NCBI RefSeq assembly: GCF_030347395.1
Contig: NZ_CP128170.1
Location: 1,736,001 to 1,800,000 of the forward strand
DNA: 64,000 nt
Source: Microbacterium sp. ET2
GTDB lineage: Bacteria > Actinomycetota > Actinomycetes > Actinomycetales > Microbacteriaceae
Direction of reading: 5' to 3'
The notes beneath the pieces were generated by a model. That model saw only the letters and a list, made by a program, of their open reading frames with translations. It did not search any database and had not been told where the DNA came from. Shown here one piece after another: positions 8,618 to 18,203 of the stretch. Numbering within the stretch: position 1 is the first letter of the stretch; each line of letters starts with the position of its first letter. The translations under genes were made by a program, and so were the position numbers.

Positions 8618-8785
8618 ATGGGGCGTGGCCGACAGAAGGCGAAGAACACCAAGATCGCCCGTGAGCTCAAGTACGACATGCAGAGCATCAACTACTCTGC
8701 GCTCGAACGCGAGCTCGGCTCCCCGACTCGTGAAGACGAGTACGTCGACAAGTGGGCGGACGAGTACGAGGACGAGAAGGCCTGA
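8618..8785 (+). CDS. DUF3073 family protein
   Basis: A 55-residue, highly charged protein matching DUF3073: basic N-terminus (MGRGRQKAKNTKIARELKYD), conserved middle (NYSALERELG), and acidic C-terminus (DKWADEYEDEKA). The family is nearly universal in actinobacteria and its function is unknown. ATG 8618 follows a G-rich ribosome binding site (GAGGGGGTC). It is monocistronic and followed by a strong bidirectional terminator. Confidence 0.88.
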   Translation: MGRGRQKAKNTKIARELKYDMQSINYSALERELGSPTREDEYVDKWADEYEDEKA

Positions 8786-8809
8786 CAGCCCCGTCGCTCT
8801 GACCGTTGC

Positions 8810-8840
8810 GTCATCCCCGCGCTCGGAAGGCGGGGATGAC
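8810..8840. terminator. Bidirectional hairpin terminator
   Basis: An 11-bp perfect stem (GTCATCCCCGC with GCGGGGATGAC) and 9-base loop lie between the convergent ends of DUF3073 and the PGPGW gene. Confidence 0.72.
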
Positions 8841-8842
8841 GA

Positions 8843-9202
8843 CTACGCGCGGCGCGCGTCGCGCTGCGCGCGGTATCGGCGCCACCAGGCCCAGAACCGG
8901 TCGAGCTGACGCTTGAGCCAGGCGGCGATGCGGCGCGCCCAGTGGAACTCGGTTCCCAGCACCGCGAGGCCGAGGAACACGATCAGCCAGCCGGGCCCGG
9001 GGAGCGGGACGAGGATCAGTCCGCCGAGCGCCAGGACGCCCCCGAAGATCGCCACTCCGATGCGGTAGACCCGTTCGAGAAGCGGATGACCCGCCACCCA
9101 CGCCCGCGCGCGTCGCAGCGTCAACCGGATCGGGCGGTCGGGGCGTTCGGCCTCGGCGATCTCGCTGCGGGTCTCGCGTTCGTATGGCCCGGGAGAACTC
9201 AC
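8843..9202 (-). CDS. PGPGW-family (TIGR02611-type) transmembrane protein
   Basis: A 119-residue membrane protein with two TM helices flanking the signature PLPGPGW (about residues 67-73) and a strongly basic C-terminal tail (WWRRYRAQRDARRA). The signature defines the actinobacterial TIGR02611/PGPGW family of unknown function. GTG 9202 is supported by TAGCGT exactly six bases upstream, a leaderless promoter. It ends next to the terminator shared with DUF3073. Confidence 0.85.
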   Translation of the reverse strand: MSSPGPYERETRSEIAEAERPDRPIRLTLRRARAWVAGHPLLERVYRIGVAIFGGVLALGGLILVPLPGPGWLIVFLGLAVLGTEFHWARRIAAWLKRQLDRFWAWWRRYRAQRDARRA

Positions 9203-9292
9203 CCGCCGACGCTAACAAGCGCGTCCGCGAGCGGGCTGGGAGGGCGGTGAGCACACGCTCCACGTTCGAGCCACGCAGTGTCGCGCCTCCCT

Positions 9293-9336
9293 CACAGAAT
9301 CTCGGCGTCGCGCTGTGAGATCCGCGTCATTCTGTG
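9293..9336. repeat. Nested inverted repeats in the purF downstream spacer
   Basis: CACAGAAT (9293-9300) pairs with ATTCTGTG (9329-9336), and CTCACAG (9291-9297) alternatively pairs with CTGTGAG (9313-9319). The two foldings are mutually exclusive. It follows the purF stop and may act as its terminator or be a short dispersed repeat. Confidence 0.4.
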
Positions 9337-9360
9337 GAGATGCTGCGCTGCTGCGCGCGG

Positions 9361-10822
9361 TCAGCTCTCCTGCGAGCCCTCGACCCAGGCGAGGTACTCC
9401 TCCGTCACCGTGCCGGTGACGTAGCGGCCGTCGAAGCAGCTCATGTCGAGGTCCTCGACGTCTGACCCCTCGAGGATCGCCGCCTTCAGGTCCTCGACCT
9501 CCTGGTAGACCATGTAGTCCGCCCCGAGCTCGGCGGCGATCTCGGGGATCGTCCGCCCGTGGGCGACGAGCTCGAGGCGCGAGGGCATGTTGATGCCGTA
9601 GACGTGGGGGTAGCGCACGGGCGGTGCGGCCGAGGCGAAGGTGACGCTCTTCGCTCCCGCATCCCGGGCCATCTGGATGATCTCCTTCGACGTCGTGCCG
9701 CGCACGATCGAGTCGTCGATGAGGAGGACGTTCTTCCCCTTGAACTCGCTCGACATCGCATTGAGCTTCTGGCGCACGCTCTTCTTGCGCACCGCCTGCC
9801 CGGGCATGATGAACGTCCGGCCGATGTAGCGGTTCTTGTAGAAGCCCTCGCGGTACTCGATGCCGAGCTTGCGGGCGACCTGCATCGCGGCCGGTCGCGA
9901 GGAGTCGGGGATCGGCATGACCACGTCGATCGCCCCGGGCGGGGTGTACTTCGCGATGGTGTCGGCCAGGCGCTCGCCCATGCGCAGCCGCGCCTCGTAC
10001 ACCGAGATGCCGTTCATGATCGAGTCGGGCCGGGCGAGGTAGACGTACTCGAACGAGCACGGCACGAGCTTCGGATCCGACGCGCACTGGCGGGTGTGCA
10101 GCTTGCCTTCGAGGTCGATGAACACCGCCTCGCCGGGGTCGACGTCGCGCACGACCTCGAATTCGCCGTTCTCGAGGACGAGGCTCTCACTGGTGACGAC
10201 CCACTCGTAGTGGCCGTCGTCGTGGCGGCGGGTGCCGAGGATGAGCGGTCGGATGCCGAAGGGATCGCGGAACGCGAGCAGACCGTGTCCGGCGATGAGC
10301 GCGATCGCCGCGTACGACCCCTCCACGCGCTCGTGGACGCGGGTGACCGCGTCGAAGACCTGGTCGGGGTCGAGCTCGGGGCCCGAGATCGTCGACTGCA
10401 GCTCGCCGCCGAGCACGTTCACCAGAAGCTCGGTGTCGCTGGAGGTGTTCAGGTGCCGGCGGTCCTTGTGGAAGAGCTCGTCGGTGAGCCTCGCGCGTGT
10501 TGGTGAGGTTGCCGTTGTGGATCAGCACGATGCCGTAGGGGGCGTTGACGTAGAACGGCTGCGCCTCCTCCTCGCTCGAGGCCGTGCCCTTGGTGGCGTA
10601 GCGGACGTGGCCGAGTCCGATCGTGCCGAGCAGCGCCCGCATGTCGCGGGTGCGGAAGGCCTCGCGCACCATCCCGCGCGCCTTGTGCATGTGGACCGCC
10701 CCGCCGGGCTCCGCCGTGGCGATGCCCGTGGAGTCCTGCCCCCGATGCTGGAGGAGAAGGAGCGAGTCGTAGATCTCCTGGTTGACGCTCCCGCGCCCGA
10801 CCATCCCGACGATTCCGCACAT
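9361..10822 (-). CDS. purF: Amidophosphoribosyltransferase PurF, one-base frameshift
   Basis: Catalyses the first committed step of purine synthesis, PRPP plus glutamine to phosphoribosylamine. The N-terminal glutaminase starts MCGIVGMVG with the catalytic Cys2 exposed after Met removal. The C-terminal phosphoribosyltransferase domain has the PRPP loop LLIDDSIVRGTTSKE. The frame breaks at 10489-10490: one extra base turns NTRELTDELFH into NTREAHRR, and the rest continues in another frame to the stop at 9361. Removing that base gives a normal-length protein near 486 residues. It starts 6 bases after purM, so they form an operon. Because the enzyme is needed for purine prototrophy, the indel is probably a sequencing or assembly error. 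Confidence 0.93.
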
Positions 10823-10828
10823 GTGGTG

Positions 10829-11980
10829 TTACTTCGCTCCGATCCGGGGGATGCCGCCATAGGCGCCGACCAGGCGCACAGCGCCCCCGTCGACGCCCTT
10901 CGCACCCTGCTCGAACTCGCCGTCCGGCAGGGGGCCGTCGCCCACGACGCCGACCTGCCAGGTGGCGATACCCGCGCGCTGCAGAGCCGCGGTCGCGGCA
11001 TCCGCTCTGTCGGCGGCGACGACGGCGAAGAATCCGATGCCGAGGTTCCATGTGCGCTCGGTGGCGGTCAGCGAGAGGTCGCCGAGGTCGGCGAGCACCT
11101 GGAACACCGAGGGCGGCTCCCACGTCGAGCGATCGACCTCGACCCAGCTGCCGCGCGGCAGCACGCGGGCGAGGTTGGCGGCGATGCCGCCGCCGGTGAC
11201 GTGGCTCAGGGAGTGGACGCCGTCGCCGACCTCGTCGATGACGTCGAGCAGCGGCCGCGTGTACAGCCGGGTCGGCTCGAGCAGGGCCTCGCCCCAGGTC
11301 ATCCCGAAATCGGCGGCGTGGTCGCCGTAGCCGATGCCGGCGCCGGCGACGATGTGGCGGATGAGGGAGTAGCCGTTCGAGTGCGGGCCACTCGATGCCA
11401 GCGCGAGGACGGCATCGCCCGGGCGCACGCGCTCGGGCCCGAGGACAGCGGATGCCTCGACGACACCGGTCGCGGCACCGGCGACGTCGTAGTCGTTCGG
11501 CCCGAGGAGTCCCGGGTGCTCGGCGGTCTCGCCTCCCACGAGCGCCGCCCCCGTCTCGCTGCAGCCGCGGGCGATGCCCGCGACGATGTCGGCGATGCGG
11601 GCCGGGACGACCTTCCCGCAGGCGATGTAGTCGGTCATGAAGAGGGGCCGGGCACCGACCACGGCGATGTCGTCGATGACCATGCCGACGAGGTCGAGAC
11701 CGATGGTGTCGTGCTTGTCGATCGCCTGCGCGATCGCGACCTTCGTGCCGACGCCGTCGGTGCTCGTCGCGAGCAGGGGCCGCTCGTGCCCGCGCAGCGC
11801 GGAGGCGTCGAAGAGACCGGCGAAGCCGCCGACCCCGCCCAGCACCTCGGGGCCGTGGGTACGCGCGACGGCACCCTTCATCAGCTCCACAGCCAGGTCG
11901 CCCGCCGCGGTGTCGACGCCGGCGGCTGCGTAGGGATTATCGGGAGAGGAGGGGGAAGTGTCGCCAGAGATGCGGTCCAC
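10829..11980 (-). CDS. purM: Phosphoribosylformylglycinamidine cyclo-ligase (AIR synthetase) PurM
   Basis: Converts FGAM and ATP to AIR, step 5 of purine synthesis. At 383 residues it has normal length for the actinobacterial enzyme. Visible signatures are NPYAAAGVDTAAGD at the N-terminus, the ATP-binding loop LLATSTDGVGTKV, DDIAVVGARPLFMTDYIACG, GGETAEHPG, and SHVTGGGIAANLARVLP. The GTG start at 11980 is supported by TAGGCT six bases upstream, a leaderless promoter. It is the first gene of the purM-purF operon and divergent from the hypothetical gene at 12027. Confidence 0.96.
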   Translation of the reverse strand: MDRISGDTSPSSPDNPYAAAGVDTAAGDLAVELMKGAVARTHGPEVLGGVGGFAGLFDASALRGHERPLLATSTDGVGTKVAIAQAIDKHDTIGLDLVGMVIDDIAVVGARPLFMTDYIACGKVVPARIADIVAGIARGCSETGAALVGGETAEHPGLLGPNDYDVAGAATGVVEASAVLGPERVRPGDAVLALASSGPHSNGYSLIRHIVAGAGIGYGDHAADFGMTWGEALLEPTRLYTRPLLDVIDEVGDGVHSLSHVTGGGIAANLARVLPRGSWVEVDRSTWEPPSVFQVLADLGDLSLTATERTWNLGIGFFAVVAADRADAATAALQRAGIATWQVGVVGDGPLPDGEFEQGAKGVDGGAVRLVGAYGGIPRIGAK

Positions 11981-12026
11981 CCGCTCAGCCTACCCGCGCC
12001 GAAACAGCGGCCCTTACACTGGCGGC

Positions 12027-12632
12027 ATGGGCGGTGCCGGCGGTCCGGAGTGGCTGATCCGCGAGGACGCGGGTCGGCCGGTGCTGATCGCCCTCTACCT
12101 TCGACAGGCCCTCGGGATCCGCTCACCCGACGAGCTGCCGTCGCTTCGCGGCATCCCTCCCCGGGCGAATGATCGCAACGAGAAGGCGCAGGCGCTCCTG
12201 GAGCGGCAGTGGCGGGAGTTCTGGGCGCTGACCGTCGAGCCGCAGGCGCACCCGTCGCCCGTGCCGCTCGACCTCGTCGACGGATTCGGCGTGCACGTCG
12301 CCCTGCCCACCGAGGGGATGGACGAGCTGCGCGAAGCGATCCTGCCGCACGCGGCGGAGGCCGTCGCCTTCGCCGAGGAGGTGCACGCGCGCTACAGCCG
12401 CGACGCGGGGTCGCACAGCGCGTACCGCGCCTACGCCAGCGCGATCGCCGAGCACGAGCGGCAGGTGGGCCGGCGCGCCCACTCGTTCGAGTTGAACGTG
12501 CAGGTGCTTCCGCTCGCTCAGCGCGGGGTGTGGTGGATCGGGTCGCTCACGATCGCCGTGACTGACGGCCTGCGCGGTGACATCGCGGCTTTCGACACCG
12601 CGATCCACCCGATCATCGCCGAGCTGGCGTGA
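12027..12632 (+). CDS. Hypothetical protein
   Basis: A 201-residue soluble protein that I do not recognise. It has no signal peptide, TM segment or known catalytic motif. The start at ATG 12027 is well supported: TACACT lies exactly six bases upstream, giving a leaderless transcript, and codon use is typical of the genome. A notable part is the segment AYRAYASAIAEHERQVGRRA followed by a beta-rich end (FELNVQVLPLAQRGVWWIG). It is monocistronic, with 3 bases between its end and the convergent membrane protein. Confidence 0.7.
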   Translation: MGGAGGPEWLIREDAGRPVLIALYLRQALGIRSPDELPSLRGIPPRANDRNEKAQALLERQWREFWALTVEPQAHPSPVPLDLVDGFGVHVALPTEGMDELREAILPHAAEAVAFAEEVHARYSRDAGSHSAYRAYASAIAEHERQVGRRAHSFELNVQVLPLAQRGVWWIGSLTIAVTDGLRGDIAAFDTAIHPIIAELA

Positions 12633-12635
12633 CGG

Positions 12636-12980
12636 TCAGTCCTCGCGGGTGAGGGTGTGATCGACACGCACCTGGCGCGTGCGGCGCCCCGAGGTGCGGT
12701 CGAGGATGAGGGCGACAGCGCCCATCACCGCCAGCCCGACGGGGATGAAGATGAGCAGCAGGAAACCGAACACCTGACCGGTGGAGTACTCCATCCCGGT
12801 GTTGTCACTCACCTGGGCGGAGCCGTCGAAGCCGAACGTGAGGATGAGGGCGGTGAGGATGCCGAGGGCTGCGCCGGCCAGCAGGAAGGCGGAGTACTTC
12901 GGCGATCGGCGCACCGACACGGTCTCGACCTCATCCCGGGCGGGGGGCTGGAGGTCGGGGCGATGCGGCTGATCTGCCAT
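12636..12980 (-). CDS. Small two-TM membrane protein (paralogue of 13066-13497)
   Basis: A 114-residue protein with an N-terminal cytoplasmic segment, two TM helices (about 29-49 and 70-92) and a basic C-terminus (RTSGRRTRQVRVDH). The segment SVRRSPKYSAFLLAGAALGI aligns with VVHRSPRYGRFLVIGVLSGV in the protein encoded at 13066, and both end their second helix in a basic stop-transfer region, so they are paralogues. Function is unknown. A weak -10-like GAGAAT lies six bases upstream of ATG 12980. Confidence 0.72.
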   Translation of the reverse strand: MADQPHRPDLQPPARDEVETVSVRRSPKYSAFLLAGAALGILTALILTFGFDGSAQVSDNTGMEYSTGQVFGFLLLIFIPVGLAVMGAVALILDRTSGRRTRQVRVDHTLTRED

Positions 12981-13065
12981 GCCCCCATTCTCCCACCCCG
13001 CGGTTCGGGCGGCGTCGCGTCGTTCGGGCGCGGTGGGGAGCAGTGGCGTGGTCAGCGGGCCGTGG

Positions 13066-13497
13066 TCAGCGCGGCCGCTTCTTCGGGTCGGGGTCGGCGG
13101 GCCGCCATGGCGGCGGATCGTCGGACACGGGGCGACGCATATCGTCGACGAGTGTGGTGTCGCGCTGCGCCTGCAGCATCCGTCTTCGCCTGCTGATGAC
13201 GGCGTCGACGACCAGCACCACGAGCGCGGACACGAGGAGGCCGAGCCCTGCGAAGACGACGCTCAGCACCCCGGCGACGCGGAAGGCGCCGCCCAGGCTC
13301 TCGGAGGCGGGGCCGCCCGGGTTGCCCACGACGACGTAGAGAAGGGCCAGCGCCACGCCTGACAGCACGCCGATGACGAGGAACCGGCCGTAGCGCGGCG
13401 AGCGGTGCACGACGGCGGGGATGCGCTCCTCGTCGACGACGTGTTCGTCGTCGGGGTTCCCCTGCCAGCCGTCGCGGCCGGCGCGGCCGCGCGCCAT
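13066..13497 (-). CDS. Small two-TM membrane protein (paralogue of 12636-12980)
   Basis: A 143-residue relative of the neighbouring membrane protein. It has a longer acidic N-terminus (NPDDEHVVDEERIPAV), two TM helices (about 37-60 and 74-100) and a proline-rich basic tail (DDPPPWRPADPDPKKRPR). Shared topology and the RSPRY-RF motif before TM1 point to local duplication. CACAAT stands six bases before ATG 13497. No function is recognised. Confidence 0.72.
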   Translation of the reverse strand: MARGRAGRDGWQGNPDDEHVVDEERIPAVVHRSPRYGRFLVIGVLSGVALALLYVVVGNPGGPASESLGGAFRVAGVLSVVFAGLGLLVSALVVLVVDAVISRRRRMLQAQRDTTLVDDMRRPVSDDPPPWRPADPDPKKRPR

Positions 13498-13557
13498 GCC
13501 CTCATTGTGGCACCGGCGGTGGGGGTGAGGGCCGTGAGTCTCGCGGGACGGACGCCG

Positions 13558-13911
13558 TCAGGGCCGCAGCGGCAGGAGCGCGCTGATGTCGGCGCGGACC
13601 CCGGATGCCTGGATGCGGCCGGCCGCGGCGGCATCGGCCCACTGCTCGGCGCCGGTGGCGAGGGAGAGCCAGGTCGCGGCATCCATCTCCACCACATTGG
13701 GCGGGGTTCCGCGGGTGTGCCGTGGGCCCTCGATGACCTGCACCGCCCCGAAGGGCGGCACCCGCACCTCGACAGAATGCCCGGGCGCCTTCTCGGCGAG
13801 CAGCTGCAGGAGATACCGCACCGCCGTGGCCTGGGCCGGGCGCGGCGCCCCCGGCCGACGTGCGGCGTCGAGCGCGGCGCGCCCCTCGTCGGTGGTGATC
13901 TTCCGCGGCAT
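13558..13911 (-). CDS. Sterol carrier family (SCP2-like) protein
   Basis: A 117-residue protein resembling the short actinobacterial sterol-carrier/SCP2-like family. It has an N-terminal helical region ([20 protein letters not shown]), a beta-sheet core ([18 protein letters not shown]), and the closing motif [19 protein letters not shown]. Such proteins are proposed to bind hydrophobic ligands, but the ligand is unknown. ATG 13911 has a ribosome binding site (GGTGGAGGG). A much longer open frame continues upstream but is only the antisense of purD. It is divergent from purD, 75 bases apart. Confidence 0.75.
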   Translation of the reverse strand: MPRKITTDEGRAALDAARRPGAPRPAQATAVRYLLQLLAEKAPGHSVEVRVPPFGAVQVIEGPRHTRGTPPNVVEMDAATWLSLATGAEQWADAAAAGRIQASGVRADISALLPLRP

Positions 13912-13986
13912 CCCTCCACCGTACGCGGGGCCCTCCCCCATCTCGCACACCCGGTGCGCCTCGGGACGCATCGATAGGCTGGTCGG

Positions 13987-15249
13987 GTGAGAATCCTGGT
14001 CCTCGGCGCGGGAGCCCGCGAGCACGCCATCGTCCTTGCCCTCCGCAGTGAGGAGGCGCAGCACGAGATCTTCGCTGCGCCGGGCAACGCCGGCATCGCC
14101 CGGGATGCGACGATCGTCGACCTCGACCCCGACAGCCCCACGGCTGTGACCTCGTTCGCGCTGGCCGAGGACATCGACCTGGTCGTGATCGGACCCGAAG
14201 CGCCGCTGGTCGCCGGTGTGGCCGACGCGGTGCGCGAGCGCGGCATCCCCACCTTCGGTCCGAGTCGCGCCGCCGCGCGGCTCGAGGGGTCGAAGGCGTT
14301 CGCGAAGCGGATCATGGAGGCCTCCGGCGTGCCGACCGGACGCGCGACCCGCGCTCGCACCCTCGACGAGGTGGCCGCAGCCCTCGACGAGGTCGGCGCG
14401 CCGCACGTGGTCAAGGCCGACGGCCTCGCCGCCGGAAAGGGCGTCGTCGTCACCGAAGACCGCGCCGCCGCACTCGCCCACGCCGAGACCTATCTGCCGA
14501 CCGGTCCGGTGCTGATCGAGGAATTCCTCGCCGGCCCCGAGGTGTCGCTGTTCTTCATCAGCGACGGCGACCGGGTGCTGCCCCTCAGCCCCGCCCAGGA
14601 CTTCAAGCGCCTCGCCGACGGCGACGCCGGCCCCAACACCGGCGGCATGGGCGCGTACTCGCCGCTCCCGTGGCTCGCCGAGCGGTTCGGCAGCGAGGAG
14701 GCCTTCGTCGACCTCGTGACGACGGAGGTCGCCGAGCCCGTCATCCGTCAGCTGGACGAGGAGGGCACCCCCTTCATCGGACTGCTCTACGCGGGCCTCA
14801 TCGTCACCGACGGCGGGGTGAAGGTCATCGAGTTCAACGCGCGCTTCGGGGACCCCGAGACGCAGGTCGTGCTCCCCCGCCTCGCCGAGCCGCTGTCGGA
14901 GCTGCTGCTGGCCGCGGCGTCGGGCCGGCTCGAAGGCCTCGCGCGCCCCCGCTTCAGCGACGCCAAGGCCGTGACCGTGGTGCTCGCGAGCGAGGGATAT
15001 CCCGCGGGTCCGGTCACCGGGCGGGTCATCGAAGGGACGGATGCCGCGGCGAGCGTCCCGGGCGTCCACCTCGCCCACGCCGCCACCCGAGTCGAGGGCG
15101 ACGACCTCGTCGCCACGGGCGGCCGGGTGCTGAACGTGGTCGCCGTCGCACCCACCTTCGCCGAGGCGCGCGATCGCGCCTACGACGCGCTGGGCCGCAT
15201 CGCGCTCGAGGGCGGCCAGTTCCGCACCGACATCGCCCACCAGGCCTGA
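13987..15249 (+). CDS. purD: Phosphoribosylamine-glycine ligase PurD
   Basis: ATP-dependent ligation of glycine to phosphoribosylamine, giving GAR, step 2 of purine synthesis. It has 420 residues, the standard length. ATP-grasp features are clear: the N-terminal [28 protein letters not shown], the nucleotide-binding segment [15 protein letters not shown], the PurD signature [20 protein letters not shown], and the metal-binding [19 protein letters not shown] 13987 is the start because TAGGCT lies six bases upstream (leaderless). It is followed by a TfoX-domain gene and then purC on the same strand. Confidence 0.97.
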   Translation: MRILVLGAGAREHAIVLALRSEEAQHEIFAAPGNAGIARDATIVDLDPDSPTAVTSFALAEDIDLVVIGPEAPLVAGVADAVRERGIPTFGPSRAAARLEGSKAFAKRIMEASGVPTGRATRARTLDEVAAALDEVGAPHVVKADGLAAGKGVVVTEDRAAALAHAETYLPTGPVLIEEFLAGPEVSLFFISDGDRVLPLSPAQDFKRLADGDAGPNTGGMGAYSPLPWLAERFGSEEAFVDLVTTEVAEPVIRQLDEEGTPFIGLLYAGLIVTDGGVKVIEFNARFGDPETQVVLPRLAEPLSELLLAAASGRLEGLARPRFSDAKAVTVVLASEGYPAGPVTGRVIEGTDAAASVPGVHLAHAATRVEGDDLVATGGRVLNVVAVAPTFAEARDRAYDALGRIALEGGQFRTDIAHQA

Positions 15250-15274
15250 CCTCTCGGGCGCCCGCGCACCCCGG

Positions 15275-15303
15275 TCGTCGAGCGAGCGCAGCGAGACGAA
15301 ACG
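15275..15303. repeat. Intergenic element with alternating GAGCGAGCGCAGCGAGAC sequence
   Basis: The spacer after purD contains a short run of GAGCG/CAGCGAG units ending GACGAAACG. I associate this kind of motif with a dispersed intergenic repeat of Micrococcales genomes; that is recollection, not a search. It is partly self-complementary (CGAGCG/CGCTCG). Confidence 0.35.
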
Positions 15304-15353
15304 CCCGCACCCACCCCCTCGACGCCGCCACCGCGCATCGCTACGGTGCGGGT

Positions 15354-15701
15354 ATGGGTGAGACCGAGCGCGCGGCGGCCAAGCGGCGCGGCCACGACCT
15401 GTTCGACCGGATCGCGGAGCGGTACTTCGCCCACGACGGGGTCGACATCGGCCCGATCTTCGGATCGGAGGGGCTCCGCATCCGCGGCAAGATCTTCGCG
15501 TTCCTGAGCTTCGACGGCCAGCTCATCGTGAAGGTCCCGGCCGAGCGGGCGACCGAGCTGGTCGCGACGACCCCCGCGCGCCGCATGGTCATGCGCGAGC
15601 GCGAGATGAAGGAGTGGCTCTTCTTCGAGCAGGCGGATGCCGCGCTGTGGCCCGCCGCGGTCGACGAGGCGTTCGCCTACGTCGACCGCATCACCCCCTG
15701 A
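15354..15701 (+). CDS. TfoX/Sxy N-terminal domain protein
   Basis: A 115-residue protein containing only the TfoX N-terminal domain. Matching features are [38 protein letters not shown] and the C-terminal [17 protein letters not shown]. In proteobacteria the full-length protein controls competence; stand-alone actinobacterial versions have no established role. TACGGT six bases before ATG 15354 indicates a leaderless mRNA. It sits between purD and purC, which may be accidental. Confidence 0.8.
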   Translation: MGETERAAAKRRGHDLFDRIAERYFAHDGVDIGPIFGSEGLRIRGKIFAFLSFDGQLIVKVPAERATELVATTPARRMVMREREMKEWLFFEQADAALWPAAVDEAFAYVDRITP

Positions 15702-15743
15702 GGTTCTCCCCTGGCACGGCCCCGACGTCGGGATAATGGGCGG

Positions 15744-16604
15744 GTGACCCTCCCCTCTGAGCTTCCCGGCTGGCGGCACGTCTACTCCGGCAAGGTGCGT
15801 GACCTGTACCTTCCTACCGAAGGACCGGAAGACCGGATGCTGGTGGTCGCGAGCGACCGCGTGAGCGCGTTCGATCACGTGCTCTCCCCGGGCATCCCGG
15901 GAAAGGGCGAGCTGCTCACGCGGCTGAGCCTGTGGTGGTTCGACCGACTCGGGGTGCCGAATCACCTGCGGGACGGGGAGATCCCCGAAGCGGTCCGCGG
16001 ACGGACGATGCTCACCCGGCGCCTGGAGATGCTGCCGGTGGAGTGCGTCGTGCGCGGTTACCTCACCGGGTCGGGCTGGGCGGAGTATCAGCAGCACGGC
16101 ACGGTCTGCGACATCCCCCTTCCTCCCGGCCTCGAGAACGGCGACCGTCTGCCCGAGCCCCTCTTCACCCCTGCGTACAAGGCGCCGCTCGGCGAGCACG
16201 ACGAGAACATCTCCTTCGACCGCACCGTCGACCTCGTCGGCCGTGATCACGCCGACGAGCTGCGCGACGCTTCGCTCGACATCTACCGCCGTGCCGCGGG
16301 GATCGCCGAGGAGCGAGGCCTCATCCTGGCCGACACCAAGTTCGAGTTCGGCGTCGACGACGGCGGGGTGCTGCGCCTGGCCGACGAGGTGCTGACCAGC
16401 GACTCGTCGCGGTACTGGGACGCCGCCGCCTGGGCGAGCGGCACCACCCCCGGGGAGCGGATGGCGAGCTTCGACAAGCAGATCGTGCGCGACTGGCTCG
16501 CCGCGCACTGGGACCGCACCGGGACCCCGCCCGAGCTCCCCGCCGAGATCGTCGAGCGCACCGCCGCACGCTACCGGGAACTGATCGACCGCCTCACCGC
16601 CTGA
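15744..16604 (+). CDS. purC: Phosphoribosylaminoimidazole-succinocarboxamide synthase PurC
   Basis: SAICAR synthetase, which ligates aspartate to CAIR with ATP. It has 286 residues. Signature segments include GWRHVYSGKVRDLY near the N-terminus, VVASDRVSAFDHVLSPGIPG, VECVVRGYLTGSGWAEYQ, and LADTKFEFG followed by ADEVLTSDSSRYW. GTG 15744 is chosen because GATAAT stands six bases upstream, giving a leaderless start. It ends convergent with an ABC exporter gene 21 bases away. Confidence 0.97.
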   Translation: MTLPSELPGWRHVYSGKVRDLYLPTEGPEDRMLVVASDRVSAFDHVLSPGIPGKGELLTRLSLWWFDRLGVPNHLRDGEIPEAVRGRTMLTRRLEMLPVECVVRGYLTGSGWAEYQQHGTVCDIPLPPGLENGDRLPEPLFTPAYKAPLGEHDENISFDRTVDLVGRDHADELRDASLDIYRRAAGIAEERGLILADTKFEFGVDDGGVLRLADEVLTSDSSRYWDAAAWASGTTPGERMASFDKQIVRDWLAAHWDRTGTPPELPAEIVERTAARYRELIDRLTA

Positions 16605-16625
16605 GGCCGCCGCGGCTCGAACGCC

Positions 16626-18203
16626 TCAGGCGTTGCGCATCGCCTTCAGCCGTGACAGCAGGACGGGACCGGTGCGGTCGAGGGTCCGGCCGCCCAGCAC
16701 CATCCCTCCCGCGAAGACGACGGCGCCCATCACGAGCCCCACGAGGCCGGCGACGAGGCCCAGCACCGCGTTTCCGGTGAAGAAGGCGATGAGCGCCAAC
16801 ACCACCGACGGCGCCGACAGCGCGATCGCGATCAGCCAGATGCCCATGAAGATGAGCCCCTGCAGGAAGGTCACCCCGGGCACCCGCTTGAACGGGTTGT
16901 CTCCGGCGGCGGCGACGGGCACCACGAACTGCGCCGAGGTCACCGCGCACACGCCGTACGAGATGCCGAGGACTCCCAGGCTCGCCCCCAGCACGGCGGG
17001 CGCCAGCGACCAGTCGCCCGAGAACGCGAAGGGCAGCACGGCCCCCGCCACCGTGAGCGGCAGCGCGAGCGTCGCGGCGGCGAGGGTGCGGCCGAACCGA
17101 TCGGCGCGCCCCGATACCCCGGTCGCGAGCTGGGTGCCGAACGCGGTGCCGTCGTAGGAGATGTCGGCGTAGATGACGATGCCGATCACCAGCGCGATGA
17201 GCAGGCCACTCCAGCTCACGGCGCCCAGCGCGTCGCCGCCGCGGGAGTAGAACCACAGGACGACGGGGACGAGCGGCACGACGATGAGCTGGCGGAGGTA
17301 GCGCGGGTCGCGCAGCCAGTAGGTGAGCGACCGCGCGTAGATCGCCCCGAAGCCACCCGTCGGCACGCGCCCGAACCACCCGAGAGCGCCGGGCTTCGCG
17401 GCCGCCCCGCCGGCGTTCCGCGGCCGCACCAGGGCGTCGCCGAGCGCGCGGCGCCACAGCACCCACAGGATCACCACGGTCCCCACCGCGATGAGGAACT
17501 TCACCAGGGCGGGGAGGTAATCGCCCGCCGCGGCGGCGGCCGGGATCGCCCATGCCGCGCCGAGCGGTGTCCACGAGACGACCTCGACGGCGATCGCCAC
17601 CGTGTCGATGTTGAGCGCGAACCCGGTGGTGACGGCGATGATGATCGGACCTGCCAGCACGAGGGGAATGAAGATCAGCACCCCCGCGATCTCGCGGAAA
17701 CGGCGGCCGCCGCCGAGCCCCACGGCGAGTGCCGCCGTGGTGCGCGACGCGATGACCGCGGTGAGGATGGCCAGGGGGATGGCGAGCATGCAGGCGACGA
17801 GCGAGGCGGGAGTCCTCGACCAGGTGGCGACGGTCGCGAGGGCGGCCAGAGAGGTGACGGTTCCCGGGACGCCGCAGACCCCCGCAAGGGTGAGGGCGAC
17901 CATCATCCGGTCGATCGTGATCGGGAACATGACCAGACGGTCGGGCTCGAGGGTCGTGTCGACCCCGGCGACGAGGATCGGAGCGACCGCCCACGCCAGC
18001 GTGACCGCGGCACCGACGCCCACGGTGATCGACGCGGCCTGCGCGAGCGGCGCCGAGCCCAGCAGGACGAGCCCGAGGGTGACTCCCGCGAGCATCCCCA
18101 GCCCGTACACGGCACCGAAGATGAATCCCACGAGCTGCCAGGGGCTGCGCGCCAGCTGGTTGCCGAGCGCGCGGAACCGCAGCCTCAGGAGTGTCGCAAC
18201 CAT
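16626..18203 (-). CDS. ABC-2 type exporter permease
   Basis: A 525-residue integral membrane protein with about 12 hydrophobic segments, forming the membrane part of an ABC-2-like exporter. The sequence begins MVATLLRLRFRALGNQLARS, a typical cytoplasmic elbow before TM1. Its start overlaps the preceding ATPase gene by 19 bases, so the two are one operon. A cytoplasmic loop near the middle (LVRPRNAGGAAAKPGALGWF) separates two six-helix halves. Cargo is unknown. Actinobacterial homologues of this size are usually annotated only as transporter permease. Confidence 0.8.
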   Translation of the reverse strand: MVATLLRLRFRALGNQLARSPWQLVGFIFGAVYGLGMLAGVTLGLVLLGSAPLAQAASITVGVGAAVTLAWAVAPILVAGVDTTLEPDRLVMFPITIDRMMVALTLAGVCGVPGTVTSLAALATVATWSRTPASLVACMLAIPLAILTAVIASRTTAALAVGLGGGRRFREIAGVLIFIPLVLAGPIIIAVTTGFALNIDTVAIAVEVVSWTPLGAAWAIPAAAAAGDYLPALVKFLIAVGTVVILWVLWRRALGDALVRPRNAGGAAAKPGALGWFGRVPTGGFGAIYARSLTYWLRDPRYLRQLIVVPLVPVVLWFYSRGGDALGAVSWSGLLIALVIGIVIYADISYDGTAFGTQLATGVSGRADRFGRTLAAATLALPLTVAGAVLPFAFSGDWSLAPAVLGASLGVLGISYGVCAVTSAQFVVPVAAAGDNPFKRVPGVTFLQGLIFMGIWLIAIALSAPSVVLALIAFFTGNAVLGLVAGLVGLVMGAVVFAGGMVLGGRTLDRTGPVLLSRLKAMRNA

